Assembly (NCBI RefSeq): GCF_009733845.1
Contig: NZ_WNXZ01000003.1
Coordinates: 372,001-436,000 of the forward strand
Origin: Pseudactinotalea terrae
GTDB lineage: Bacteria > Actinomycetota > Actinomycetes > Actinomycetales > Beutenbergiaceae
Length of the DNA: 64,000 nucleotides
Reading direction: 5' to 3'
The notes beneath the pieces were generated by a model. That model did no database searches. It was not told the DNA's origin and was given only the letters and a program-made list of their open reading frames with translations. Numbering within the stretch: position 1 is the stretch's first letter; each line of letters begins with the position of its first letter. Below are positions 15,725 through 23,405 of this stretch, piece after piece. A program made the translations under genes and the position numbers.

Positions 15725-16702
15725 TCATGGTCTTGGAGTCACCAGCTCCAGGTACTGCTGGCGCGCGGCGTCGAGATCATCGGCGTCGAAGGCGACGAGC
15801 GCGCCGGGGATGCGCGCACGCCCGACCGCCTCGCCGCCGTGGTCCGCGACGATCTCGACAGCCGAGGTCCCCAGCCGACCCAGCGCCGTCGGGCCGAGCA
15901 GGGCGACGAGTGGCCGTTCCGGCGGATCCGCGGCGGGCCGCCAGCGCAGGTCCGGCGCGGCGCCGGAGCCGGAGACGACGCAGCTGAGCACCCGGTACGG
16001 GGCGGCGGCGAGCGCCCGCGCGGCGCTGCGGGCACGCGGGAGCGCGGATCGTGCGGTGCCGGCATGGAGCACACCGCCGCGAACCCGCTCGAGCACACCG
16101 CCCTCGGTCCGAGCTGCGACGATCTCGCCCCAGGAGTCGGGGCCGCGCCAGTACATCGGCGGGGTCAGCGGCATCTGGGTGCGCGCGTGCGCGGTCAGCG
16201 TCTGGGGGTCCCAGGACCGGTGCAGCGGCTCCTCGACGTCCCAGTGCGTGGGTCCCGGCGCATCGAGCGCAGCGAGCAGCGACGGGACGACCTCACCGAG
16301 AGTGGTCCCCGGGGCCGCCCGGTGCTCGAGGAGCACCTCGAAGGAGACCAGCGCATGGCTGAACGACTCCTCGGGCGCCGTCGCGCAGCTGCGCTCGTTC
16401 TCGAACAGCTCGATCGGGTCCGTGACCACCGCACCGGTCTGCACCTCGCGGAGCGCGGTGCCCTCGGCGATCACCCAGAACCCCGAGAGGTCACGCAACC
16501 AGGAGATCACGAACGGGCTCATCGTCGCCTCGGGCGCCGTGCTCACGATCGGGCGACGTTCGTGCGCGGCGCAGTCCTCGAAGAAGCGGCGCACGCCGCT
16601 GTCGAGATCGAGCTGCGGGCCGTCGGTGGTCAGCAACGCGTAGACCGGGTTGACGGCGGTCACCTGGGTGCGTTGCCGTGGGGTCTCGCCGGTGCTGACC
16701 AT
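15725..16702 (-). CDS. DUF6177-like protein of a T7SS-type module
   Basis: A 325-residue soluble protein without recognised catalytic motifs. It carries a conserved-looking N-terminal NPVYALLTTDGPQLDLDSGVR block and a central MYWRGPDSWGE segment, and resembles the DUF6177 proteins that accompany small WXG-like genes in actinobacteria. The start at 16702 is chosen because AAGGAG lies 5 bases upstream; the open frame goes 26 codons further but without a ribosome binding site. First gene of a three-gene minus-strand unit (this, the small helical protein, the 458-residue protein). The leader contains a sequence able to pair with the ribosome binding site. Role unknown. Confidence 0.6.
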   Translation of the reverse strand: MVSTGETPRQRTQVTAVNPVYALLTTDGPQLDLDSGVRRFFEDCAAHERRPIVSTAPEATMSPFVISWLRDLSGFWVIAEGTALREVQTGAVVTDPIELFENERSCATAPEESFSHALVSFEVLLEHRAAPGTTLGEVVPSLLAALDAPGPTHWDVEEPLHRSWDPQTLTAHARTQMPLTPPMYWRGPDSWGEIVAARTEGGVLERVRGGVLHAGTARSALPRARSAARALAAAPYRVLSCVVSGSGAAPDLRWRPAADPPERPLVALLGPTALGRLGTSAVEIVADHGGEAVGRARIPGALVAFDADDLDAARQQYLELVTPRP

Positions 16703-16708
16703 CGGTCT

Positions 16709-16752
16709 CCTTGTCCTGGTGCGGGGCGGTGTGCCCTGCAGGGTAGACAAGG
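16709..16752 (-). promoter_or_regulatory. leader hairpin that can mask a ribosome binding site
   Basis: On the minus strand CCTTGTC (16752-16746) is perfectly complementary to GACAAGG (16715-16709), the latter forming most of the AAGGAG ribosome binding site of the DUF6177-like gene. Between them CCCTGCAGGG is itself self-complementary, so two alternative structures can be drawn. Regulatory function is inferred from geometry only. Confidence 0.4.
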
Positions 16753-16849
16753 TCCGTGGCCCTTCACGAGGGGCGGCCATGGGCAGGACTTCCCGGCAGC
16801 TGCTCCACGCAGCGTCACCCGTGAGTCCAGTGATCGCCTGATCGCAGGC

Positions 16850-18559
16850 TCAGACCCCCGCAGCCGCCGCGATGTCGGAGCGGAGCCGGGCGAGGCGTTC
16901 GGCCGCCTCGGCGCGGACCTCGGCGAGCTCGGTGGCATCGGCTCGTGGGTCGATCGGCTCGATCACCTCGAGATAGCACTTCAGCTTCGGCTCGGTCCCC
17001 GAGGGTCGCACGATCGCTCGGCTGCGGTCCTCGGTCTCGTAGAGCAGCCCGTCGGTGGCCGGCAGCTCCTCGCTGCCGGCCGACAGATCGACCGCGCGCA
17101 CGACGGCGGAGCCCGCCAACGTCGTCGGAGGCACCTCCCGGAGGCGAGCCATGGCGTCGGAGATCACCGACAGGTCCTCGACCCTGACCGAGAGCTGCCC
17201 GGTGACGTGGACCCCGTAGGCGCGCGCGATGTCGTCGAGGGCGTCGGCCAGACTGCGCCCGATCGACCTCAGCTGCGCCGCGTGCACCGCGAGCAGCAGC
17301 GCGGTCGTGATGCCGTCCTTGTCGCGCACGCCGCCCGGGTCGACGCAGTATCCGAGCGCCTCCTCGTAGCCGAAGTCGAGCCCGGGCACGCGGGCGATCC
17401 ACTTGAACCCCGTCAGCGTGGCCGAGAACTCCAGCCCGTGCGCGGCGGCGATCGCCGAGAGCAAGCGGGAGGACACGATCGAGCACGCCAGTGTGGCGCC
17501 GGTGCCCGCGGACGCCGACGCGATCCGCTCACCCAGCAGCGCACCCACCTCGTCACCGCTCAGCTGGCGCCACCCGCCGGCCTCCGGTATCGCGATCGAG
17601 CAGCGGTCGGCGTCCGGGTCGTTGGCGATGATGAGGTCCGCGCCCACGCGCTCCGCCGTCGCGTACGCGAGATCGAGCGCGCCGGGCTCCTCCGGGTTCG
17701 GGAACGCCACGGTGGGAAACTCCGGGTCGGGCTCCGCCTGCTCCGCCACGAGGGTGACGTCGGCGAAGCCCGCCTCGCGCAGCACCCGTGCCGCCAGCGC
17801 GCCACCCACGCCGTGCAGCGGCGTCAGCACGATCGTCAGATCGGTGGCGCTGCCGTCGGGTGCGACCCGCAGCGCGCGGGTGATGTAGTCGTCGAGGATC
17901 TGCTGGCCCAGGCGTTCCTGGCTGCCGCCGCTCGCTGCGGCGACCTCCGGGTCCCGCGGCACGCCGGCCACCGCGCCCACGGCCTCGATCGCCTCGGCGA
18001 TCTCGACGTCGAAGGGCGGGACGATCTGCGCGCCGCGCCCCGCGTCGGTGACCACGCGGCCGCCGAGGTAGACCTTGTAGCCGTTGTCCTGCGGGGGGTT
18101 GTGCGAGGCGGTCACCATCACGCCGGCGTCGGCGTCCAGGTGCCGCACCGCGAACGCGAGCACGGGCGTCGGCCACGCCTGGGGCATCAGCAGCGCACGA
18201 CCACCGGCGGCCGCCACCACGTCGGCAGTGTCCTGCGCGAACTGGGCGCTGCCGTGGCGGGCGTCGTAACCGATCACCACCAGCGGTGCCGAGTCGAGGC
18301 GCTCGCGCAGGAACCGTGAGAGCCCTGCTGCCGCGCGGATCACCACGGCGCGGTTCATCCGCATGGGGCCGGCGCCGATCGCGCCGCGCAGCCCGGCCGT
18401 GCCGAACTGCAGCGTGCCGGAGAACCGGTCGGCCAGGTCGTCGAGGACCGCCTGGTCGCCTCCCTCAGCGGCGGCGATCAGCTCCAGCAGCTCCACCTTG
18501 GTGGCTGGGTCCGGGTCGTCACCTGCCCATGCGCGGGCCTGCGCCAGCAGCGTGTCCAT
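16850..18559 (-). CDS. phosphomannomutase/phosphopentomutase-like phosphohexomutase
   Basis: A 569-residue alpha-D-phosphohexomutase family protein. The four family signatures are present: phosphoserine loop VMVTASHNPPQDNGYKVY, metal loop NDPDADRCS, sugar-binding loop GYEEALGYCVDP and phosphate loop RPSGTEPKLKCYL. The FGTAGLRG block near residue 53 is typical of the group containing bacterial phosphopentose and phosphoglucose mutases (PgmB/ManB-like), which can interconvert (deoxy)ribose 1- and 5-phosphate. The ATG at 18559 shares a base with the stop of the purine nucleoside phosphorylase gene. Following that phosphorylase, a phosphopentomutase role feeding DeoC is likely. An in-frame extension upstream lies inside the phosphorylase gene and is not used. 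Confidence 0.9.
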   Translation of the reverse strand: MDTLLAQARAWAGDDPDPATKVELLELIAAAEGGDQAVLDDLADRFSGTLQFGTAGLRGAIGAGPMRMNRAVVIRAAAGLSRFLRERLDSAPLVVIGYDARHGSAQFAQDTADVVAAAGGRALLMPQAWPTPVLAFAVRHLDADAGVMVTASHNPPQDNGYKVYLGGRVVTDAGRGAQIVPPFDVEIAEAIEAVGAVAGVPRDPEVAAASGGSQERLGQQILDDYITRALRVAPDGSATDLTIVLTPLHGVGGALAARVLREAGFADVTLVAEQAEPDPEFPTVAFPNPEEPGALDLAYATAERVGADLIIANDPDADRCSIAIPEAGGWRQLSGDEVGALLGERIASASAGTGATLACSIVSSRLLSAIAAAHGLEFSATLTGFKWIARVPGLDFGYEEALGYCVDPGGVRDKDGITTALLLAVHAAQLRSIGRSLADALDDIARAYGVHVTGQLSVRVEDLSVISDAMARLREVPPTTLAGSAVVRAVDLSAGSEELPATDGLLYETEDRSRAIVRPSGTEPKLKCYLEVIEPIDPRADATELAEVRAEAAERLARLRSDIAAAAGV

Positions 18560-19407
18560 CAGCCGATCCGCCTCACGATCTCGGCGAGCAGCGCCCCGAT
18601 CCGCGGCCCCGCCTCCCGCCCGGCCTCGATGACCTCGGTGTGCGAGAGCGGCGTCGCGGAGATCCCCGCGGCCGCGTTCGTGACCAACGAGATGCCGAGC
18701 ACCTCCAGCCCGGCCTGGCGTGCGGCGATCGCCTCGAGCGCGGTCGACATCCCCACCAGGTCGCCGCCGATCCGGTGCGCCATCTGCACCTCGGCCGGCG
18801 TCTCGTAGTGGGGTCCGCGGAACTGCACGTAGACGCCCTCGTCGAGGCTCGCGTCCACCGTGCGGGCCACGCCGCGCAGCCGTGCCGAGTACAGATCGGT
18901 CAGGTCCACGAAGGTGGCGCCCTCGATCGGGGAGTCCGCGGTGAGGTTGATGTGGTCCTTGATCAGCACCGCGGTGCCCGGCAGCCACTCGGGTCGCAAC
19001 CCGCCGCAGCCGTTGGTCAGCACGATCACGGAGGCCCCCGCGGCTGCGGCCACCCGTACGCCGTGCGCCACCCTCCGCACGCCCTTGCCCTCGTAGTAGT
19101 GGGTGCGGGCGCCGAGCACCAGGGCGTGCTTGCTCGCACCGGCGGCATCCGTGTAGCGGATCGCGCTCAAGGTTCCCGAGTGCCCGGGCACCCCTGACCT
19201 CGAGAAGCCCGGGACGTCGTCGGCACTCACCTCGCCCACCTGCTCACCCAGGTGAGCGGCGGCACCGCCCCAGCCCGAGCCGAGCACGAGAGCGATGTCG
19301 AACCGCGCCACGCCGGTCAGCTCACGCACGCGCTCGGCGGCGAGTCGGGCGACCTCGAGGGGGTCGCTCGTGGGGTCGTCGATGTCGGTGGTCACGGTCT
19401 CGGCCAT
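18559..19407 (-). CDS. purine nucleoside phosphorylase
   Basis: A 282-residue trimeric-type (PNP/MTAP family) purine nucleoside phosphorylase. It cleaves purine (deoxy)nucleosides with phosphate to base and (deoxy)ribose 1-phosphate. Motifs: phosphate site GSGWGG near 43-48 and GHSGT, RTHYYEGKG, and the base-binding LTNGCGGL plus TNAAAGI near the C terminus. GPHYETPAE and GMSTALEAIAA are further family signatures. The mutase gene follows directly. Transcription starts in a 27-84 base gap shared with the divergent quinone reductase gene. In Mycobacterium tuberculosis deoD and pmmB are also adjacent, with lpdA and add nearby, so this arrangement is ancestral. Confidence 0.95.
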   Translation of the reverse strand: MAETVTTDIDDPTSDPLEVARLAAERVRELTGVARFDIALVLGSGWGGAAAHLGEQVGEVSADDVPGFSRSGVPGHSGTLSAIRYTDAAGASKHALVLGARTHYYEGKGVRRVAHGVRVAAAAGASVIVLTNGCGGLRPEWLPGTAVLIKDHINLTADSPIEGATFVDLTDLYSARLRGVARTVDASLDEGVYVQFRGPHYETPAEVQMAHRIGGDLVGMSTALEAIAARQAGLEVLGISLVTNAAAGISATPLSHTEVIEAGREAGPRIGALLAEIVRRIG

Positions 19408-19434
19408 GCACGGAACCTACTACCGGCACAATGG
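19408..19434. promoter_or_regulatory. very short divergent promoter region
   Basis: Only 27 bases separate the phosphorylase ATG (minus) from the first possible GTG of the plus-strand reductase. On the minus strand TAGTAGGTT lies about 10 bases before the ATG; on the plus strand CACAAT lies next to the first GTG. Both could be -10 elements of leaderless transcripts. If the ATG at 19492 is used for the reductase, the gap is 84 bases. Confidence 0.35.
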
Positions 19435-19491
19435 GTGAGCGTGACGACTGCCGCAGCACCTTCTCAGCCCGATCCGGACAGCTCCGGACCC

Positions 19492-20904
19492 ATGACGGCC
19501 GGCCCGTCGAGCACGCGCGAGGGATCGCACGTCGTGATCGTGGGCGGTGGGCCCGGCGGCTACGAGGCCGCCCTGGTCGCGCGCCAGCTCGGTGCAGAGG
19601 TCACGATCGTCGAGCGCACCGGTCTCGGAGGCGCCGCCGTGCTCACCGACGTCGTCCCCTCCAAGACACTGATCGCCACCGCCGAGTTCATGACCACGAC
19701 CGAGTACGCGCCGAGCCTCGGCATCCTCGCTGGTGGCGACGGCGCTGGCGTCGAGGTGGACTTCAAGGTCGTGGACGAGCGAGTGCTCGAGCTCGCGGCC
19801 GCGCAGTCCCGGGACATCCACACCCGCCTCGAGCGGGAGGGGGTCGCGATCGTCGAGGGCACCGGGCGGCTCGACGGTCCCGGGTGCGTCGTGGCCTCCA
19901 CCAAGCACGGCGACCAGCGCCTGCCCGCCGACGTCATCCTCATCGCCACCGGCGCCCGCCCTCGCGTCCTCGGCAGCGCCCAGCCCGACGGCGAGCGCAT
20001 CCTGACCTGGACCCAGCTCTACCACCTGGTCGAGGTCCCCGAGCACCTGATCGTGGTCGGCTCGGGCGTCACGGGCGCCGAGTTCGCCGGTGCCTACCGT
20101 GCGCTCGGTGCCAAGGTCACGCTCGTCTCCTCGCGAGACCGCGTGCTGCCGAACGAGGACGCCGATGCCGCCGAGCTCATCGAGGGCGTATTCAAGCGTC
20201 GGGGCATGGAGGTTCTCTCGCGATCCCGCGCAGCCGGGGTGCGACGCACCGACGACGGCGTCGCCGTCGACCTCGTCGATGGTCGGGTCGTCGAGGGGTC
20301 CCACTGCCTCATCGCGGTCGGCGGTGTTCCCAACACCGATGATCTCGGGCTCGAGACCGCGGGGGTGCGGCTCACGGACTCCGGCCACATCGCCGTCGAC
20401 CGGGTCTCCCGGACCACGGCGCGCGGCGTCTACGCCGCAGGCGACTGCACGGGTGTGCTCGCGCTGGCGTCGGTGGCGGCGATGCAGGGGCGGATCGCGA
20501 TGTGGCACGCGCTGGGCGACGCGGTCTCGCCGCTCGACCTCGGGCAGGTCTCGGCGAACATCTTCACGGCGCCGGAGATCGCCACGGTCGGCATCCCCGA
20601 GAGCGACATCACCTCGGGCAAGGTGCGCGGCGCCGTCACGATGCTGCCACTGGCCCGCAACCCGCGCGCGAAGATGCTGGGCATCACCGAAGGCTTCGTG
20701 AAGCTCTTCAGCCACCGCGCGAGCGGTCTGGTGATGGGCGGTGTGGTGGTCGCGCCGCGAGCGGGCGAGCTCATCCACCCGATCACGCTCGCGATCGCGA
20801 ACCGGCTCACCGTCGACCAGGTCGCCAACGCCTTCACCGTCTATCCCTCGCTGTCCGGGTCGATCGCCGAGGCCGCCCGGGTGCTGCACGACAAGCGCGG
20901 CTGA
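19492..20904 (+). CDS. lpdA: NAD(P)H-quinone dehydrogenase, Lpd-like flavoprotein
   Basis: A 470-residue pyridine nucleotide-disulfide oxidoreductase family flavoprotein. FAD motif GGGPGGYEAALVARQLGA starts near residue 16; the second Rossmann motif GSGVTGAEFAGAYRALGA and YAAGDCTGVLALASVA follow. The place of the redox-active disulfide reads GGAAVLTDVVPSK, without the CxxxxC pair, exactly as in the mycobacterial LpdA (Rv3303c) group of quinone reductases. It therefore should reduce quinones rather than lipoamide. Start is uncertain: ATG at 19492 is used, but in-frame GTG codons at 19435 and 19441 would add 17-19 residues. Divergent from purine nucleoside phosphorylase. Confidence 0.88.
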   Translation: MTAGPSSTREGSHVVIVGGGPGGYEAALVARQLGAEVTIVERTGLGGAAVLTDVVPSKTLIATAEFMTTTEYAPSLGILAGGDGAGVEVDFKVVDERVLELAAAQSRDIHTRLEREGVAIVEGTGRLDGPGCVVASTKHGDQRLPADVILIATGARPRVLGSAQPDGERILTWTQLYHLVEVPEHLIVVGSGVTGAEFAGAYRALGAKVTLVSSRDRVLPNEDADAAELIEGVFKRRGMEVLSRSRAAGVRRTDDGVAVDLVDGRVVEGSHCLIAVGGVPNTDDLGLETAGVRLTDSGHIAVDRVSRTTARGVYAAGDCTGVLALASVAAMQGRIAMWHALGDAVSPLDLGQVSANIFTAPEIATVGIPESDITSGKVRGAVTMLPLARNPRAKMLGITEGFVKLFSHRASGLVMGGVVVAPRAGELIHPITLAIANRLTVDQVANAFTVYPSLSGSIAEAARVLHDKRG

Positions 20905-20954
20905 CCAGCACGCGCGGGATCGCCTGCCGGTCCCGCGACGCACGCCCATGCCAG

Positions 20955-21042
20955 TCGAACAGGTGGTCCTGCCCGGTAACGGCGCCGATACCGGGCAGAA
21001 ACCCCTGGTCATCCGCAGGGGCGGGCAGAACCACCTGTTCGG
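20955..21042. repeat. nested hairpin element with alternative pairings
   Basis: Between the reductase and dapE genes. The outer arms GAACAGGTGGT (20957-20967) and ACCACCTGTTC (21030-21040) are perfect complements, extendable by one or two pairs. Inside are CTGCCCGGT (20969-20977) with ACCGGGCAG (20990-20998), and CCCCTG (21002-21007) with CAGGGG (21016-21021). The segment CTGCCCG can pair either with 20992-20998 or with CGGGCAG at 21022-21028, so either a three-way junction or one long 19-bp stem with a mismatch can form. It lacks a U-run. It shares the core CGAAC[AT]GGTGG[TC]C with the inverted repeat at 51,484. Confidence 0.75.
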
Positions 21043-21091
21043 CGAGGCACGTGAGGCGGTCGGTGCCCGGCGGGGTCGGTAGTGTCGACGT

Positions 21092-22210
21092 GTGAACCGG
21101 CTCCCCGACCTCGCGACGACCGATGTGGTCAGCCTGACCCAGGCCGTCTGCGACATCGAGAGCGTCAGCGGCACCGAGGCTGCGCTCGCCGATGCGGTCC
21201 AGGCCGCGCTCGGTGCGTGCCCCCACCTCGAGGTGCTGCGCGACGGCGACGCCGTGATCGCCCGCACCCACGCCGGTCGCGCCCACCGGGTGGTCGTCGC
21301 CGGCCACCTCGACACGGTGCCGATCCGCGACAACCTGCCGGTCCGCCGGCAGGCCGGCGCGGAAGGCGAGGAGCTGTGGGGGAGGGGCACGGTCGACATG
21401 AAGGGTGGCGTCGCCGTCGCCCTTCACCTCGCGGCGCGGCTCGCCGAGCCGGCCAAGGACATCACGTGGATCTTCTACGACAACGAAGAGGTCGACGGCG
21501 ATCTCAACGGACTCGGACGGGTGGCGCGCACGCACCCGGACTGGCTCGAGGCGGACTTCGCCGTGCTGGGCGAGCCGAGCAACGGCAACATCGAGGGCGG
21601 CTGCAACGGCACGCTGCGCGCCGAGGTGCGGCTCGTGGGCAAGGCCGCGCACTCGGCGCGGGCGTGGATGGGCAGGAATGCGATCCACGACGCCGCAGAC
21701 GTGCTGGCGCGGCTGGTGGCGTACCGGCCGGCCGAGATCGACGTCGAGGGGCTGCGCTACCGCGAAGGGCTCAACGCCGTCGGGATCACCGGCGGTGTCG
21801 CGGGCAACATGATCCCGCCCGAGGCCACGATCACCGTGAACTACCGGTTCGCGCCGGACAAGACCCCGGAGCAGGCCTTCGAGCACGTGCGCGAGGTGCT
21901 GCCCGGCTACGACCTCGTGCTCACCGACGCCGCGCCGGGAGCGCGCCCCGGGCTCGACCACCCGGTGGCGCAGGACTTCGTCGCCGCGGTCGGCGCCGTG
22001 ACCGGCGGGGCCCCGAGCCCCAAGTACGGATGGACCGACGTCGCGCGGTTCAGCGCGCTCGGCATCCCGGCTGTCAACTTCGGTCCCGGCGATCCCAACC
22101 TCGCCCACGCCGATGACGAACGCGTGCCCGTCGCCCAGATCGAGTCCGCTGCCGCGGCTCTCGAGGCCTGGTTGAGCGGGCACACCACCACGGAGGAGAG
22201 AACGCGATGA
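21092..22210 (+). CDS. dapE: succinyl-diaminopimelate desuccinylase
   Basis: A 372-residue M20-family metallohydrolase matching actinobacterial DapE, which releases succinate from N-succinyl-LL-diaminopimelate in lysine and peptidoglycan precursor synthesis. Metal ligands are in VVAGHLDTVP (His, Asp near residues 72-74), the bridging Asp in GRGTVDMKGG, Glu-Glu in YDNEEVDG, and the dimerisation domain starts at GCNGTLRAEVRLVGKAAHSARAW. A late SPKYGWTDVARF block carries the last ligand region. The GTG start is 11 bases after a TAGTGTCG sequence, so the transcript may be leaderless. Its stop overlaps the next ATG by 4 bases, as often seen with the LOG-family gene in this group. Confidence 0.92.
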   Translation: MNRLPDLATTDVVSLTQAVCDIESVSGTEAALADAVQAALGACPHLEVLRDGDAVIARTHAGRAHRVVVAGHLDTVPIRDNLPVRRQAGAEGEELWGRGTVDMKGGVAVALHLAARLAEPAKDITWIFYDNEEVDGDLNGLGRVARTHPDWLEADFAVLGEPSNGNIEGGCNGTLRAEVRLVGKAAHSARAWMGRNAIHDAADVLARLVAYRPAEIDVEGLRYREGLNAVGITGGVAGNMIPPEATITVNYRFAPDKTPEQAFEHVREVLPGYDLVLTDAAPGARPGLDHPVAQDFVAAVGAVTGGAPSPKYGWTDVARFSALGIPAVNFGPGDPNLAHADDERVPVAQIESAAAALEAWLSGHTTTEERTR

Positions 22211-22998
22211 CCGAGAGTCTCCGCGAGCACCGACAGGGTCCCGTGCAGCTGCGCGGCAAGCAGATCCCCCAGTCGACCACCGACGAGCGCCTGCTCCGGG
22301 AGTCCGGCGACGCCGAGTGGGTCCACAGCGACCCCTGGCGGGTGCTGCGGATCCAGTCGGAGTTCGTGGAAGGCTTCGGCGCGCTCGCCGAGCTCGGGCC
22401 GGCGATCAGCGTGTTCGGCTCTGCGCGGTTCAAGCCGGGGGCGCCGGAGTACGAGCTCGCCGGGCAGGTGGCGCAGGGGCTGGTCGAGGCCGGCTTCGCG
22501 GTCATCACCGGGGGCGGGCCCGGTGTCATGGAGGGTGCGAACAAGGGCGCGCGGGAGGCCGGCGGCACCTCGGTCGGGCTCGGCATCGAGCTGCCGTTCG
22601 AGCAGGGGATGAACGCCTACGTCGACCTCGGCATCAACTTCCGCTACTTCTTCGCCCGCAAGACGATGTTCCTCAAGTACTCCCGAGGCTTCGTGGTGCT
22701 CCCGGGCGGCTTCGGCACCTTCGACGAGCTCTTCGAGGCGCTGACCCTCGTGCAGACGCGGAAGGTGCAACGCTTCCCGCTCGTGCTCGTCGGGGTGGAC
22801 TACTGGAGCGGCTTGCTCGACTGGCTGCGGGACTCGGTGCTGGCTCGTGGATCGATCTCGCGGGAAGATCTCGACCTGATCAAGCTGACCGATGACGCCG
22901 ACGAGGCGGTGCGGATGGTGATCGAGGGCCTGCGCGACCTCAGCGACGAGGTCGAGGCCGCGGCCGCGGCCGAGAGCGCCGGCACCAACGGCTCCTGA
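22207..22998 (+). CDS. LOG-family protein (TIGR00730-type Rossmann fold)
   Basis: A 263-residue protein of the lysine decarboxylase-like/LOG family. The signature GGGPGVMEGANKGA (near residues 102-115) and PGGFGTFDELFE (near 160-171) form the nucleotide-binding site; members hydrolyse nucleoside monophosphates such as cytokinin riboside phosphates to free base and ribose 5-phosphate. The protein is longer at the N terminus than minimal LOG proteins, as usual for the actinobacterial version. Its ATG overlaps the dapE stop. No true lysine decarboxylase activity is expected; the physiological substrate is not known from sequence. Confidence 0.88.
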   Translation: MTESLREHRQGPVQLRGKQIPQSTTDERLLRESGDAEWVHSDPWRVLRIQSEFVEGFGALAELGPAISVFGSARFKPGAPEYELAGQVAQGLVEAGFAVITGGGPGVMEGANKGAREAGGTSVGLGIELPFEQGMNAYVDLGINFRYFFARKTMFLKYSRGFVVLPGGFGTFDELFEALTLVQTRKVQRFPLVLVGVDYWSGLLDWLRDSVLARGSISREDLDLIKLTDDADEAVRMVIEGLRDLSDEVEAAAAAESAGTNGS

Positions 22999-23005
22999 GC
23001 GGCCG

Positions 23006-23266
23006 ATGAGCTGGGTGACCTGGGGCTTCGTCGGGCTCGCGATCGCCGTGCTGGCGGTCGCCGCCGCGATCTCGCGCGGGTGGATCGAGGTCACGCTGGA
23101 CCCGCCGTACGAACCTCAGGTCCGCCCGGCCGACCCGACGGGTACCCGTTCTGGCATAGAATGGTCGGAGCCTGCTGCCGGGCGGTCGCATGATCGGATC
23201 GGGCAGCACCACCCAAGAACAACAGGGGAGACCGCCCATGGCCGCCATGAAGCCCAGGACCGGTGA
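23006..23266 (+). CDS. small single-pass membrane protein, hypothetical
   Basis: An 86-codon frame beginning MSWVTWGFVGLAIAVLAVAAAISRG, one transmembrane helix at the N terminus, then IEVTLDPPYEPQ. It starts 7 bases after the LOG-family gene. From about residue 45 the composition changes to His/Arg/Gly-rich with no structure, and the frame then runs through the promoter, ribosome binding site and first codons of the DUF3117 gene, ending 29 bases inside it. The first 45-55 residues therefore look real (similar short membrane or DivIVA-type proteins sit here in relatives), while the tail may be an extension caused by loss of the original stop. Function unknown. Confidence 0.5.
   Translation: MSWVTWGFVGLAIAVLAVAAAISRGWIEVTLDPPYEPQVRPADPTGTRSGIEWSEPAAGRSHDRIGQHHPRTTGETAHGRHEAQDR
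23157..23162 (+). promoter_or_regulatory. putative -10 box upstream of the DUF3117 gene
   Basis: TAGAAT lies about 75 bases before the DUF3117 ATG in an otherwise GC-rich stretch (CTGGCATAGAATGG). It fits the actinobacterial -10 consensus TANNNT. No clear -35. It lies inside the 3' part of the preceding small frame. Confidence 0.45.
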
Positions 23267-23405
23267 CGGACCGCTCGAGGTCACCAAGGAGGGTCGGGGC
23301 ATCATCATGCGTGTGCCGCTCGAAGGCGGTGGCCGGCTCGTCGTCGAGCTGAACGCCACCGAGGCCTCCGAGCTCAGCGAGGCGCTGAGCGCCGTCGCCG
23401 GCTGA
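23238..23405 (+). CDS. DUF3117 domain-containing protein
   Basis: A 55-residue protein almost identical in pattern to the highly conserved actinobacterial DUF3117 family: MAAMKPRTGDGPLEVTKEGR opening, then RVPLEGGGRLVVELN and a helical TEASELSEALSAV end. GGGGAG lies 8 bases upstream of the ATG, a good ribosome binding site. It has no assigned biochemical role. The stop TGA shares a base with the ATG of the leucyl aminopeptidase gene. M. tuberculosis Rv1211 is a homologue by pattern. Confidence 0.92.
   Translation: MAAMKPRTGDGPLEVTKEGRGIIMRVPLEGGGRLVVELNATEASELSEALSAVAG

Noticed and set aside
15581-18319. A 912-codon plus-strand frame
   Set aside because: Antisense to the DUF6177-like and phosphomutase genes, low-complexity composition, no start signals.
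16850-18988. A longer phosphomutase start within the phosphorylase gene
   Set aside because: The extra 143 residues are out-of-frame phosphorylase sequence; the mutase homology starts at 18559 next to the phosphorylase stop.
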